NCBI GenBank assembly: GCA_900546325.1
Contig: URCR01000004.1
Location: 1 to 64,000 of the forward strand
Source of the DNA: an uncultured Lachnospiraceae bacterium
GTDB lineage: Bacteria > Bacillota > Clostridia > Lachnospirales > Lachnospiraceae
Direction of reading: 5' to 3'
Length of the DNA stretch: 64,000 nucleotides
Part shown: one piece after another, positions 16,853 to 25,162 of the stretch
Numbering within the stretch: position 1 is the first letter of the stretch
How the letters are laid out: every line of letters starts with the position of its first letter
Made by a program: the position numbers and the translations under genes
Notes under the pieces: generated by a model
What the model was told of the DNA's origin: nothing
Databases searched by the model: none
Seen by the model: only the letters and a program-made list of their open reading frames with translations

Positions 16853-16924
16853 CACACCTAGGCGGATTCGAACCGCCGCACCCGCCTCCGGAGGGCGGTG
16901 CTCTATCCCCTGAGCTATAGGTGT
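16853..16924 (-). tRNA. tRNA-Arg (anticodon CCG)
   Basis: A 72-base cloverleaf: acceptor ACACCTA/TAGGTGT, D arm GCTC/GAGC, anticodon arm CCGCC-CTCCGGA-GGCGG with anticodon CCG, variable loop of four, T arm GGCGG-TTCGAAT-CCGCC, discriminator G. It reads the CGG codon for arginine. The 3' CCA is not encoded. Confidence 0.96.
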
Positions 16925-16957
16925 ATATGGCGCAATTACTTCGTAAACTGCTTTCTT

Positions 16958-16986
16958 ATAATAACACACTTTTTTCTAAAAGTAAA
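16958..16986 (-). promoter_or_regulatory. promoter of tRNA-Arg and the gene behind it
   Basis: TTTACT (complement of 16981-16986), 17 bases, TATTAT (complement of 16958-16963), 34 bases upstream of the tRNA. Confidence 0.65.
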
Positions 16987-16992
16987 GCATAA

Positions 16993-17883
16993 CTACAAAA
17001 ACAATCTATTTTCTTTTCTGCTGAAATAATATACCCGGTCTGAAAGTACTTCTTCCTCTTCCACCTGTGTCTCATTAATCTCTCTGACCATCTCTTCAAG
17101 ATCCTGCTTCATCGGACTTTTACTCTCCGGGACGATAATCACCTCGTGAATACTGCTCGGAAGAATATAATAATTTTCCCCCAGCTTCTGTCCGACCTTC
17201 TCAAGGATTCCCTCATAGAGCATACTCGCCGCACCGAAATTTCTCAGCTTGTTCGAGAGCACATACAGACTCTCTTCCTCCTCTTTCGTCTCATCAACTG
17301 CATATGGGCAGATTTCCCGGAGCATCTTCCGCATCGGACAAAACTGGTACGGGAGCAAAATCGGTGTATTTGCCTTCGCTTTTTCAAAAAGCTCTGCTTC
17401 CGTCAGTTTCCACGACTTTAAATGTTCCTTTCTGACAAGAACTGTCGCCGTTCCATACGGGCTGACTTCTAAAAGAATAAAACATACAATTGCCAGATCC
17501 AGCCACGGGATATACGGGATTTCCTGAAGCAGCTTCTCGTTCTTCTCCCGGTGGATCAGCTTGCATGCAAATTTATTCTGCAATTCTTCATAATTCTGCA
17601 AAAGAGTGTCCTCCCACGGATGACTGCATTTTACTTCCTCGTAGAGTTTCAGAATCTTCTCCGCAATTTTCTCAATCGACTTTCCTTCCCGGAACTGTTG
17701 AAAATATTCCTCCAAATAGATAGTAGGTGAAATCGAAAATCCTTTTTCGGACACAGTAATCCCTTTGCGCTCTTTCCCATTGTTTTTGACTGTCGTATGT
17801 ATATAGACTGTCATTGTCTCGTTTCCCCTGATCTTATCCTTTACCTGTCTTTCTACTTCATCAATAAATTGTTGATAATTCAT
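16993..17883 (-). CDS. DUF5688 family protein
   Basis: A 296-residue soluble protein that looks like the DUF5688 family common in Lachnospiraceae. It has the helical start NYQQFIDEVERQVKDKI, the central CPMRKMLREICPYAVDE stretch and a C-terminal YYILPSSIHEVIIVPES segment that is the most characteristic part. These proteins have no known function. It is monocistronic, with its own promoter at 18002-18030 and a 110-base leader. Confidence 0.72.
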   Translation of the reverse strand: MNYQQFIDEVERQVKDKIRGNETMTVYIHTTVKNNGKERKGITVSEKGFSISPTIYLEEYFQQFREGKSIEKIAEKILKLYEEVKCSHPWEDTLLQNYEELQNKFACKLIHREKNEKLLQEIPYIPWLDLAIVCFILLEVSPYGTATVLVRKEHLKSWKLTEAELFEKAKANTPILLPYQFCPMRKMLREICPYAVDETKEEEESLYVLSNKLRNFGAASMLYEGILEKVGQKLGENYYILPSSIHEVIIVPESKSPMKQDLEEMVREINETQVEEEEVLSDRVYYFSRKENRLFL

Positions 17884-18001
17884 ACGCTTTCCTTTCTTCT
17901 ATAATCAGAAAGTCCATGAAATAACATCCTGCCGGATATTGGTACGACCTGTACCTGTGAAAATTGATTTGATTTAAATGAATTTGAAATGATGTAATCA
18001 C

Positions 18002-18030
18002 ATTATACCTTTCGCTTCGCGCTGATGCAA
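18002..18030 (-). promoter_or_regulatory. promoter of the DUF5688 gene
   Basis: TTGCAT (complement of 18025-18030), 17 bases, TATAAT (complement of 18002-18007). The leader between 17884 and 17995 holds no other gene. Confidence 0.7.
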
Positions 18031-18096
18031 GACCCTCTTTCTTACATTTTTGTTACCAATTTCTGTATTTTTTCTAAACATGGTCTGAATCTCTTT

Positions 18097-18204
18097 TTAT
18101 TTTTCCTCCTCTTTTGTTTCTCTCTCTTTTCCTCCTTGAATCAGACACATCACCAACACTCCGATTGTGCTTCCGGCCCACATTCCACATAAAAAATTTA
18201 GCAT
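18097..18204 (-). CDS. 35-residue membrane miniprotein, DUF3789 type
   Basis: A short reading frame on the minus strand with a strong ribosome binding site (GGAGGGAG five bases before the ATG). It codes for a start MLNFLCGMWAGSTIGVLVMC, that is one membrane span with Gly/Ser small-residue spacing, followed by a charged tail (KERETKEEEK). This is the pattern of DUF3789 miniproteins, which occur in Firmicutes and often in mobile elements, function unknown. No mobile element is visible here. It fills the otherwise empty stretch between DUF5688 and efp. Confidence 0.72.
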   Translation of the reverse strand: MLNFLCGMWAGSTIGVLVMCLIQGGKERETKEEEK

Positions 18205-18302
18205 TCTGACTCCCTCCCGTTTTTTCGACTGCTGTTCTGTTCTATCTGTCAGTATAACCGGATTTCTCTTCCTTATACATTTCGGTTTGCGTTTTACATA
18301 TT

Positions 18303-18339
18303 AAAAAATAAGACTGTCACATATCTGCAACAGTCTTAT
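18303..18339 (-). terminator. terminator after efp
   Basis: ATAAGACTGT pairs with ACAGTCTTAT over a 12-base loop, followed by a run of T on the minus strand. Confidence 0.9.
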
Positions 18340-18382
18340 CTAGTATTCTGCGACTCTCAAGCCACTGTCAATCCTATCAAAA

Positions 18383-18940
18383 TTAAACTCTTGATAAATA
18401 CTCTCCTGTACGAGTATCGATCTTTAATACATCTCCCTGTTCTACGAACAGTGGAACGTATACTGTAGCACCTGTCTCAACAACAGCCGGCTTTGTAGCT
18501 CCCTGCGCTGTATCTCCTTTGAATCCAGGCTCTGTATCTGTAATCTGGAGCTCTACGAATAACGGCGGCTCTACTGCAAATACATTTCCCTTGTGAGAAC
18601 AGATCTTTACCATCTCATTCTCTTTTACGAATTTAAGAGAATCTCCGATTGCATCTTCATTTAACGCGATCTGCTCGTAGTTCTCAACATCCATGAAGTG
18701 ATATAATTCACCGTCTGTGTATAAGTACTGCATATCTTTTCTCTCGATGTGAGCTTTCGGGAACTTCTCTGTAGGTCTGAATGTCTTCTCTACAACTCCC
18801 CCACTGATAATATTTCTTAATTTTGTTCTAACAAACGCTGCACCTTTACCTGGTTTTACATGCTGAAATTCCATAATCTGGAAAATATTTCCTTCAATTT
18901 CAACTGTTACACCGTTTTTAAAATCTCCTGCTGAAATCAT
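18383..18940 (-). CDS. efp: elongation factor P
   Basis: A 185-residue EF-P with three beta-barrel domains. It relieves ribosomes stalled on polyproline by binding between the P and E sites. The tip loop of domain I reads QHVKPGKGAAFVRTKLRN, with Lys at the position that is modified in many species. EF-P matters here because several encoded proteins have Pro-rich linkers, including the NlpC/P60 proteins. AGGAGG precedes the ATG, and the gene ends in a good terminator. Confidence 0.98.
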   Translation of the reverse strand: MISAGDFKNGVTVEIEGNIFQIMEFQHVKPGKGAAFVRTKLRNIISGGVVEKTFRPTEKFPKAHIERKDMQYLYTDGELYHFMDVENYEQIALNEDAIGDSLKFVKENEMVKICSHKGNVFAVEPPLFVELQITDTEPGFKGDTAQGATKPAVVETGATVYVPLFVEQGDVLKIDTRTGEYLSRV

Positions 18941-19035
18941 CTGTAATCCTCCTTAAATTATGCCCATGAAAGCAATTCTCATTCATTTGACTGTTTATCA
19001 TTTTATAATACTTCGCGAGTATTTTCAACCTTTTT

Positions 19036-19548
19036 TTACTTAAGAGTTGTCTTCTTCTGCTTTTTCTTGTAAAAATGAAGCACAATCCGCTCCAGATATC
19101 GTTTCAGAACAATCTGGATCTCTTCTTTGGGATGAATCGGCTTCACCAGAATATTGTGCATTCCTGCACGCTTTGCGCCAAACACGTCGGTAAACAGCTG
19201 ATCGCCCACAAAGAGTGAATTCCTCTCATTTGTCCCCATCAACTCCATCGCTTTCCGATAGTTCTTTGTCGCCGGCTTGTGCGCATTGTAAATGTAAGGA
19301 ATCTGAATCTCCTCATTAAACATCTTCACTCTTGGTTCCTGATTATTTGAGATCAGACAACACGAAAATCCGATCTCCTTTAGTCTGGCAAACAGTTTCT
19401 TTGCCCGCTCGTCTGCCGGCGCACCGTGCGGCACCAGCGTGTTGTCGATATCAAACAGTACGCCCCTGTACCCTTTTTCGTATAATTCTTCAAACGGAAT
19501 CACATATGTGGATGCCACATATTCATCCGGAAAAAACATATCAAACAT
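19036..19548 (-). CDS. YqeG family HAD-type phosphatase
   Basis: A 170-residue HAD superfamily (subclass IIIA) protein. Motif I is FDIDNTLVPHG with the two catalytic Asp residues, motif II is the SNNQE segment, and the C-terminal acidic motif is FVGDQLFTDVFGAKRAG. Known relatives are YqeG of B. subtilis and phosphatidylglycerophosphatase GEP4; the substrate of the bacterial protein is not established. It sits between the amidase gene (33 bases upstream) and efp. Confidence 0.92.
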   Translation of the reverse strand: MFDMFFPDEYVASTYVIPFEELYEKGYRGVLFDIDNTLVPHGAPADERAKKLFARLKEIGFSCCLISNNQEPRVKMFNEEIQIPYIYNAHKPATKNYRKAMELMGTNERNSLFVGDQLFTDVFGAKRAGMHNILVKPIHPKEEIQIVLKRYLERIVLHFYKKKQKKTTLK

Positions 19549-19581
19549 CTTTTTCCTCCCAGTATTCTGTCTTTCTCTTCT

Positions 19582-20247
19582 TTATCGCATCGCCTTTTTC
19601 ACATCTTTTTTAAATTCTTCCCACTTTTCCTCATGTTCAACATAATAAAGCGGACATGCTTTCCCTGTCACATCATAATGCCGGATTACATCCTCTTCCG
19701 TCAATCCGAACTTTTGGCAAAGCCATGCAGTCAGCTCGACAACGGAACGGTATGTCTCCCGGTTAAATTTTCCAGTCTCATCAGGATGGCAGCATTCAAT
19801 GGAAACTGTATCGACATTTCTTGAATTAGAGGCATACGCCATCTCCCACGTCGGCACACACTGGATGATCTCTCCTTCCAGTCCCACAACAAAATGGCTG
19901 CTCGCACTCGTCTCATGGCTGTCCTTAAGCCCCTCAAAGTAATCTCGGTTATTCTGTGCCGTAGAACCCGGATTTGCCGTATAATGAATCACAATCCCTT
20001 TGATTTCTTCAACTTCCGTCCCCGGTCTGGAATATTCATTGACCGTGAGAAGCTGAACATCGATATCCGGCTTCCGCTCTTCAATTTCTTCCTGACTAAG
20101 CTGCTCTGTTCTTCCAAAAAAACCGATTCCGCATGCTTTCATCACGCCGAATACAGCACTTAGCACAAGGACAACGGCTGCTCCTGCTCCAACCAGCATG
20201 CGCTTCCGTCTCCTTCGTCTTCCATCATCCATTTTTGTGTATCTCAT
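19582..20247 (-). CDS. membrane-anchored N-acetylmuramoyl-L-alanine amidase
   Basis: A 221-residue protein with a basic cytoplasmic start, one membrane anchor (about residues 17-40) and an Amidase_2/PGRP-type catalytic domain. The zinc-site pattern is visible: IVIHYTANPGS, then His in IRHYDVTGKACP with the following Cys-Pro. It cleaves the bond between MurNAc and L-alanine in peptidoglycan. Upstream of yqeG and probably cotranscribed. Confidence 0.9.
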   Translation of the reverse strand: MRYTKMDDGRRRRRKRMLVGAGAAVVLVLSAVFGVMKACGIGFFGRTEQLSQEEIEERKPDIDVQLLTVNEYSRPGTEVEEIKGIVIHYTANPGSTAQNNRDYFEGLKDSHETSASSHFVVGLEGEIIQCVPTWEMAYASNSRNVDTVSIECCHPDETGKFNRETYRSVVELTAWLCQKFGLTEEDVIRHYDVTGKACPLYYVEHEEKWEEFKKDVKKAMR

Positions 20248-20336
20248 GTTCTTTTATCCTTTTTTCTAGTCTTGTTTCTATCTATTCTAGCACAAGATCA
20301 TCATAAAAGAATGAAGTTTTTCTTAAAATATTGCGA

Positions 20337-20364
20337 AAGGACCGCCGCCCGGCAGTCCTCTCTT
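20337..20364 (-). terminator. probable guaB terminator
   Basis: AGGACTGCC pairs with GGCGGTCCT across a four-base loop; the T tract is short, so termination may be weak. Confidence 0.55.
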
Positions 20365-20370
20365 TGCTTT

Positions 20371-21825
20371 TTATTCGTCTACACTGTAGTTTGGTGCTTC
20401 TTTTGTAATGTGAATATCATGTGGATGGCTTTCCTTTAAGGAAGCAGCGGAAATCTTCACGAATCTTCCACTTTCCTTCAGTTCTTCGACTGTCTTTGCT
20501 CCACAATATCCCATTCCGGCACGAAGACCTCCCATAAGCTGGAACACCGTATCTTCTACTGTTCCTTTATATGCCACACGTCCTTCTACGCCTTCCGGAA
20601 CAAGCTTCTTTGCATCTGCCTGGAAGTAGCGGTCTTTGCTTCCGTTTTCCATTGCTGCGATAGATCCCATTCCACGGTATACTTTGTATTTTCTTCCCTG
20701 GAATAATTCAAATGTTCCCGGGCTCTCATCACATCCTGCGAAGATGCTTCCCATCATACATACATTTGCTCCTGCTGCAACTGCTTTAGTCATATCACCT
20801 GAGTACTTGATACCTCCGTCTGCAATGATCGGGATTCCATATTCCTTGGCAACCTCGTAGCAATCCATCACTGCTGTGATCTGCGGAACACCGATACCTG
20901 CAACAATACGTGTCGTACAGATAGATCCAGGTCCGATACCGACTTTCACTGCATCAACCCCCGCTTCGATCAGTGCTCTTGTAGCCTCTCCTGTTGCAAC
21001 ATTTCCTGCGATCACCTGTAAATCCGGATATTTTTCTTTGACCATACGTACGGTTCTGATTACATTTGCAGAATGTCCGTGCGCAGAGTCCATAACAACA
21101 ACATCTACTTTTGCTTTTACAAGCGCATCTACACGCTCTAAACAATTTGCTGTAATTCCGACTGCCGCTCCACAGAGAAGTCGTCCCTGCTCATCCTTCG
21201 CAGAAAGTGGATATTTGATCTGCTTCTCGATGTCTTTGATTGTGATAAGACCTTTCAGGTTGAAGTCTTTATCTACGATCGGAAGCTTTTCTTTTCTCGC
21301 CTTTGCAAGGATCTGCTTTGCCTCTTCCAATGTGATGCCTTCCGGAGCTGTGATCAGTCCTTCGGATGTCATGGATTCTTTGATCTTCTTTGTAAAGTCT
21401 TCTTCGAATTTTAAATCACGGTTCGTAATGATTCCCACTAATTTCTTTCCTTCTGTAATCGGAACTCCGGAAATACGGAATTTTGCCATCAGATCGTTTG
21501 CATCTGCAAGTGTATGTTCCGGCGACAGATAAAATGGATCTGTGATAACTCCATTCTCAGAACGCTTTACTTTGTCGACTTCTTCTGCCTGCTCTTCAAT
21601 TGACATATTCTTGTGGATAATTCCGATTCCACCCTGGCGGGCCATCGCAATGGCCATGCGATGTTCTGTAACCGTATCCATTCCGGCACTCATCATCGGT
21701 ATGTTCAACTTGATTTTCTTCGTCAGCTGCGTAGACAGATCAACCTGATTCGGGATTACTTCTGAATAAGCCGGCACCAGCAGCACGTCATCAAATGTAA
21801 TACCTTCTCCAATAATTTTTCCCAT
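20371..21825 (-). CDS. guaB: inosine-5'-monophosphate dehydrogenase
   Basis: A 484-residue IMP dehydrogenase that oxidises IMP to XMP with NAD, the committed step of GMP synthesis. The catalytic loop GIGPGSICTTR carries the active Cys, the IMP-binding GGIKYSGD and the flap motif with GMGSIAAMENGS follow; two CBS domains lie between about residues 95 and 205. AGAGGAAG lies before the ATG. The about 115-base leader shows no purine riboswitch. Confidence 0.98.
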   Translation of the reverse strand: MGKIIGEGITFDDVLLVPAYSEVIPNQVDLSTQLTKKIKLNIPMMSAGMDTVTEHRMAIAMARQGGIGIIHKNMSIEEQAEEVDKVKRSENGVITDPFYLSPEHTLADANDLMAKFRISGVPITEGKKLVGIITNRDLKFEEDFTKKIKESMTSEGLITAPEGITLEEAKQILAKARKEKLPIVDKDFNLKGLITIKDIEKQIKYPLSAKDEQGRLLCGAAVGITANCLERVDALVKAKVDVVVMDSAHGHSANVIRTVRMVKEKYPDLQVIAGNVATGEATRALIEAGVDAVKVGIGPGSICTTRIVAGIGVPQITAVMDCYEVAKEYGIPIIADGGIKYSGDMTKAVAAGANVCMMGSIFAGCDESPGTFELFQGRKYKVYRGMGSIAAMENGSKDRYFQADAKKLVPEGVEGRVAYKGTVEDTVFQLMGGLRAGMGYCGAKTVEELKESGRFVKISAASLKESHPHDIHITKEAPNYSVDE

Positions 21826-21948
21826 GATTTTGCTTCCTCTCTTTCTTTTGTTTGTCCCATTTTCTTAGTAGCATTTCATCTTCACATTATTTATAAGCAC
21901 TACTTATTAATAATAGAAACAACTTCTGCCGTTTTATAAGGTATTGTT

Positions 21949-21977
21949 ATATTACAAAAAACCAGGCACAATGTCAA
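21949..21977 (-). promoter_or_regulatory. guaB promoter
   Basis: TTGACA (complement of 21972-21977), 17 bases, TAATAT (complement of 21949-21954). Confidence 0.75.
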
Positions 21978-22022
21978 GCCATAAATTGTTTTTATTGGCA
22001 AACCTGTGCAAATTATTCTTTA

Positions 22023-22511
22023 TTAGAGAATAACCTTTCTCGGCGCCAGCATACGCATTCCATCCAGAATCGTCTGATTTGGCTCAAAAACAATCTTCTC
22101 TTTCTGTCCGTTTTTCACAACAACCATCGTGTAAGTCTTATGATCCGGTTCCATCGTACTGAAGTTATGCGCCTTTACATTCTGAAATGCATTCAGCTCT
22201 GCCGAGCCTGTCGGGGCAATAATTTCCAGTTCGCTGATATTCGTCTGAAAGACTCTCTTTCTCTTCTGCTTTGCCATAATCTTATCGATATCAAGATCTC
22301 CGTTGACATATAAATATTCAAATTCCAGGTCTAACTGCCGGAACAAAAAGATATCTGCCACTATCATGATTCCGAAAAAGAGAATTCCGAACGGAAACAG
22401 AAAAAACGATAGAAGCGATACCACTGTAAGCGCGATCAATGCGGATTTTGCCACCATTGTACCCATTGATGCCTTTTTCTTGACAAGTTGTTCTGTGTAA
22501 AAATCACTCAT
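22023..22511 (-). CDS. DUF6106-like membrane protein
   Basis: A 162-residue protein with two adjacent membrane segments (about residues 20-57, ALIALTVVSLLSFFLFPFG and following) and a soluble C-terminal half ending near LAPRKVIL. It resembles the DUF6106 family of Clostridia, which has no known function. It stands alone, with groL upstream on the same strand and guaB downstream. Confidence 0.68.
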   Translation of the reverse strand: MSDFYTEQLVKKKASMGTMVAKSALIALTVVSLLSFFLFPFGILFFGIMIVADIFLFRQLDLEFEYLYVNGDLDIDKIMAKQKRKRVFQTNISELEIIAPTGSAELNAFQNVKAHNFSTMEPDHKTYTMVVVKNGQKEKIVFEPNQTILDGMRMLAPRKVIL

Positions 22512-22575
22512 CCTTGCTGTACCTCCATTTTTTTACATATATCTCTATTATATCACATTCTAAAAAACAGTAAAG

Positions 22576-22615
22576 AAAAAAAGATGAGTACCGTCATATT
22601 CTCCGGTACTCATCT
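22576..22615 (-). terminator. terminator after groL
   Basis: AGATGAGTACCG pairs with CGGTACTCATCT over a ten-base loop, followed by seven T on the minus strand. Confidence 0.92.
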
Positions 22616-22628
22616 GTCCTTTCAAAAT

Positions 22629-24251
22629 TTACATCATACCCATTCCTGGTCCGCCTGCCGGCATAGGAGGAACATCTTCTTTTATATTTGCCACAACAGA
22701 CTCTGTTGTAAGAAGTGTAGATGCAACACTTGTCGCGTTCTGCAATGCACTTCTTGTCACTTTTGCAGGATCTAAGATTCCGGCTTTTACCATATCAACA
22801 TATTCTTCGTTATAGGCGTCAAATCCGATTCCCGGCTGCTGCTCTCTTACTTTGTTGATGATGACAGAACCTTCCAGACCTGCATTGGCTGCGATGTGGA
22901 ACAATGGAGCTTCCAGTGCTTTTAAGATAATGTTCGCACCTGTCTTCTCGTCTCCCTCTAATGTCTCTGCAAGCTTAGTAACTTCTTTGGAAGCGTGAAT
23001 GTAAGCAGATCCGCCGCCTGCCACGATTCCTTCTTCCACTGCTGCTCTTGCTGCGGAAAGCGCGTCTTCCATACGAAGTTTTGCTTCTTTCATCTCAGTC
23101 TCTGTCGCTGCACCCACACGGATCACTGCAACACCACCTGCAAGTTTTGCAAGTCTTTCCTGAAGTTTTTCTTTATCAAACTCAGATGTTGTCTCCTCGA
23201 TCTGTGCTTTGATCTGTGCGACACGTGCATTGATTGCTTCTTTCTCTCCAAGACCATCTACGATGACTGTATTTTCTTTCTGAACTTTTACAGATTTTGC
23301 ACGTCCCAACATATCAAGTGTCGTCTCTTTTAAGTCTAATCCCAACTCTTCTGAGATCACCTGTCCGCCTGTCAGAATTGCAATATCCTCTAACATTGCT
23401 TTTCTTCTGTCTCCATATCCCGGTGCCTTCACTCCGACTACCTGGAATGTACCGCGCAGTTTGTTGACGATCAATGTTGTCAGCGCTTCTCCCTCGATAT
23501 CCTCTGCAACGATCAGAAGTTTCGCTCCTGCCTGCACAACCTGTTCTAACAGCGGAAGCAATTCCTGAATGTTTGCAATCTTTTTATCTGTGATCAGGAT
23601 GTATGGATCCTCAAGATTTGCTTCCATCTTATCCATATCTGTCGCCATGTATGCGGAAATATATCCACGGTCAAACTGCATACCTTCCACGAGGTCTAAT
23701 TCTGTCTTCATTGTCTTAGACTCTTCGATTGTAATGACACCGTCGTTGGATACTTTCTCCATCGCATCTGCTACCATCTCTCCGACTTCTGTATCTCCTG
23801 CGGAGATTGCAGCTACATTTGCGATTCGCTCTTTGCTCTCTACTTTGCTGCTCATACCTGCAACCGCTTCTACTGCAACATCTGTCGCTTTCTTCATACC
23901 TTTGCGGAGCACGATCGGATTTGCACCTGCCGCAAGGTTCTTCATCCCTTCATTGACCATAGCCTGTGCCAATACTGTCGCTGTTGTTGTTCCGTCTCCG
24001 GCAACATCATTTGTCTTTGCCGCTACCTCACGGATCAGCTGTGCACCCATATTTTCAAATGCATCTTCCAGTTCAATCTCTTTTGCGATCGTCACACCGT
24101 CATTCGTGATCAGCGGAGCACCGAATGATTTATCCAAAACAACGTTTCTTCCTTTTGGTCCTAATGTCACACGTACTGTATTTGCTAATTGATTTACACC
24201 TGATTCCAAAGCACTTCTGGCCTCTGCGCCATATTTAATTTCCTTTGCCAT
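22629..24251 (-). CDS. groL: chaperonin GroEL (60 kDa)
   Basis: A 540-residue type I chaperonin subunit that forms the double-ring folding chamber with GroES. Typical motifs are VTLGPKGRNV, the ATP loop GDGTTTATVLA and the GGM-like C-terminal tail ending GGPGMGMM. It lies 85 bases downstream of groS in a groSL operon controlled by CIRCE. Confidence 0.99.
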   Translation of the reverse strand: MAKEIKYGAEARSALESGVNQLANTVRVTLGPKGRNVVLDKSFGAPLITNDGVTIAKEIELEDAFENMGAQLIREVAAKTNDVAGDGTTTATVLAQAMVNEGMKNLAAGANPIVLRKGMKKATDVAVEAVAGMSSKVESKERIANVAAISAGDTEVGEMVADAMEKVSNDGVITIEESKTMKTELDLVEGMQFDRGYISAYMATDMDKMEANLEDPYILITDKKIANIQELLPLLEQVVQAGAKLLIVAEDIEGEALTTLIVNKLRGTFQVVGVKAPGYGDRRKAMLEDIAILTGGQVISEELGLDLKETTLDMLGRAKSVKVQKENTVIVDGLGEKEAINARVAQIKAQIEETTSEFDKEKLQERLAKLAGGVAVIRVGAATETEMKEAKLRMEDALSAARAAVEEGIVAGGGSAYIHASKEVTKLAETLEGDEKTGANIILKALEAPLFHIAANAGLEGSVIINKVREQQPGIGFDAYNEEYVDMVKAGILDPAKVTRSALQNATSVASTLLTTESVVANIKEDVPPMPAGGPGMGMM

Positions 24252-24336
24252 GACTGATGTCCTCCTTAAATCCTGTCTTTCTATCTTCTGCGATGACCTG
24301 CTGTCATCTTTCTATCTTCTTTCTGCCGTTTTGATC

Positions 24337-24621
24337 CTATTCGATGATTGCCAAAATATCGCTCTGTCTTACGATAATGTATTCCTCATCTTCCAATGAA
24401 ACTTCTGTTCCGGCGTATTTTGAATAAATCACCTGATTTCCGACAGCCACGTTCATCGTAACTTCCTTCCCATCAACGATTCCGCCAGGTCCTACCGCTA
24501 CAACTTCCGCCTGCTGTGGTTTCTCCTTTGACTGTCCCGGTAATACGATTCCGGATTTTGTTGTTTCTTCTGCGACTAATTGTTTCAATACGACTCTGTC
24601 ACCTAATGGTACTAATTTCAT
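24337..24621 (-). CDS. groS: co-chaperonin GroES (10 kDa)
   Basis: A 94-residue lid protein of the GroEL chamber. The family pattern is complete: PLGDRVVLK at the start, the mobile loop EETTKSGIVLPGQSKEKPQ and the final EYIIVRQSDILAII. First gene of the operon, with AGGAGG before the ATG and a perfect CIRCE element about 100 bases upstream. Confidence 0.99.
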   Translation of the reverse strand: MKLVPLGDRVVLKQLVAEETTKSGIVLPGQSKEKPQQAEVVAVGPGGIVDGKEVTMNVAVGNQVIYSKYAGTEVSLEDEEYIIVRQSDILAIIE

Positions 24622-24720
24622 GTAAATTCCTCCTTATACTACCGCAATTTCAAGGTCTGTGCGAAAGCTTCAAAGCTTTCTGCCCCATACTGTCCGTATG
24701 AGGTATCTGCGCCGCCTTTA

Positions 24721-24747
24721 TTAGCACTCATTTTCTTCGAGTGCTAA
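24721..24747 (-). promoter_or_regulatory. CIRCE element (HrcA operator)
   Basis: TTAGCACTC, nine bases, GAGTGCTAA: every position of the consensus CIRCE inverted repeat matches. It is the binding site of the heat-shock repressor HrcA, which is not encoded in this window. It begins 15 bases after the -10 box of groS. Confidence 0.97.
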
Positions 24748-24761
24748 TTTGCTTTACTAAT

Positions 24762-24790
24762 AAAATAGCACTATGTTTTTCATTTGTCAA
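24762..24790 (-). promoter_or_regulatory. groSL promoter
   Basis: TTGACA (complement of 24785-24790), 17 bases, TATTTT (complement of 24762-24767). It starts directly behind the stop codon of the preceding small gene. Confidence 0.8.
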
Positions 24791-24791
24791 C

Positions 24792-25097
24792 TCAGTTTAT
24801 ATTTATTTTATAAAATCCATTTTCAATTTGGAGGATCAGAATATTTCCGCTTTTTCCAAGAAATCTCTCCCGCACTCTTCCGATACATTCTTCTGCTTCC
24901 TCTCCCGAAAAAACAGTACACCGATACACGGCATCCAGCGAAATCTGTGAGAGATCCATCTCCTCCAGATTCAAATATATGCACTCTGTCTTCGGATCAT
25001 ACATCGAAATGATTCCTTCGTAGCTGTTCTCGTTTTTTTCTTCCTTTGTTCCGATCAGATCTTCCATCGATATTTTTGCTCTGCAATTTTCAAACAT
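24792..25097 (-). CDS. unknown 101-residue protein
   Basis: I do not recognise this protein. It is acidic, predicted soluble, with alternating strand-like stretches (YEGIISMYDPKTECIYLNL and NILILQIENGFYKININ) in the manner of a small beta-barrel such as a PilZ-like fold, but no family motif is visible. GGAAGGAG precedes the ATG. It lies 65 bases after codY on the same strand, behind a hairpin, and ends one base before the groSL -35 box, so it is probably the tail gene of the codY transcript. Confidence 0.72.
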   Translation of the reverse strand: MFENCRAKISMEDLIGTKEEKNENSYEGIISMYDPKTECIYLNLEEMDLSQISLDAVYRCTVFSGEEAEECIGRVRERFLGKSGNILILQIENGFYKININ

Positions 25098-25127
25098 CGT
25101 CTTTACTCCTTCCTGTCACAATCAGCG

Positions 25128-25159
25128 AAAGGGTATCAGCTCTGTCTCTGATACCCTTT
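25128..25159 (-). promoter_or_regulatory. stem-loop between codY and the unknown gene
   Basis: AAAGGGTATCAG pairs perfectly with CTGATACCCTTT over an eight-base loop. The T run is on the plus strand; on the minus strand, the sense of codY, the tail is CGCTG. It therefore looks like an mRNA processing or partial-termination hairpin for codY. Confidence 0.6.
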
Positions 25160-25162
25160 TTC

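Noticed and set aside
21826..21948. Purine riboswitch before guaB
   Set aside because: No conserved purine-riboswitch core or three-way junction can be found in the leader.
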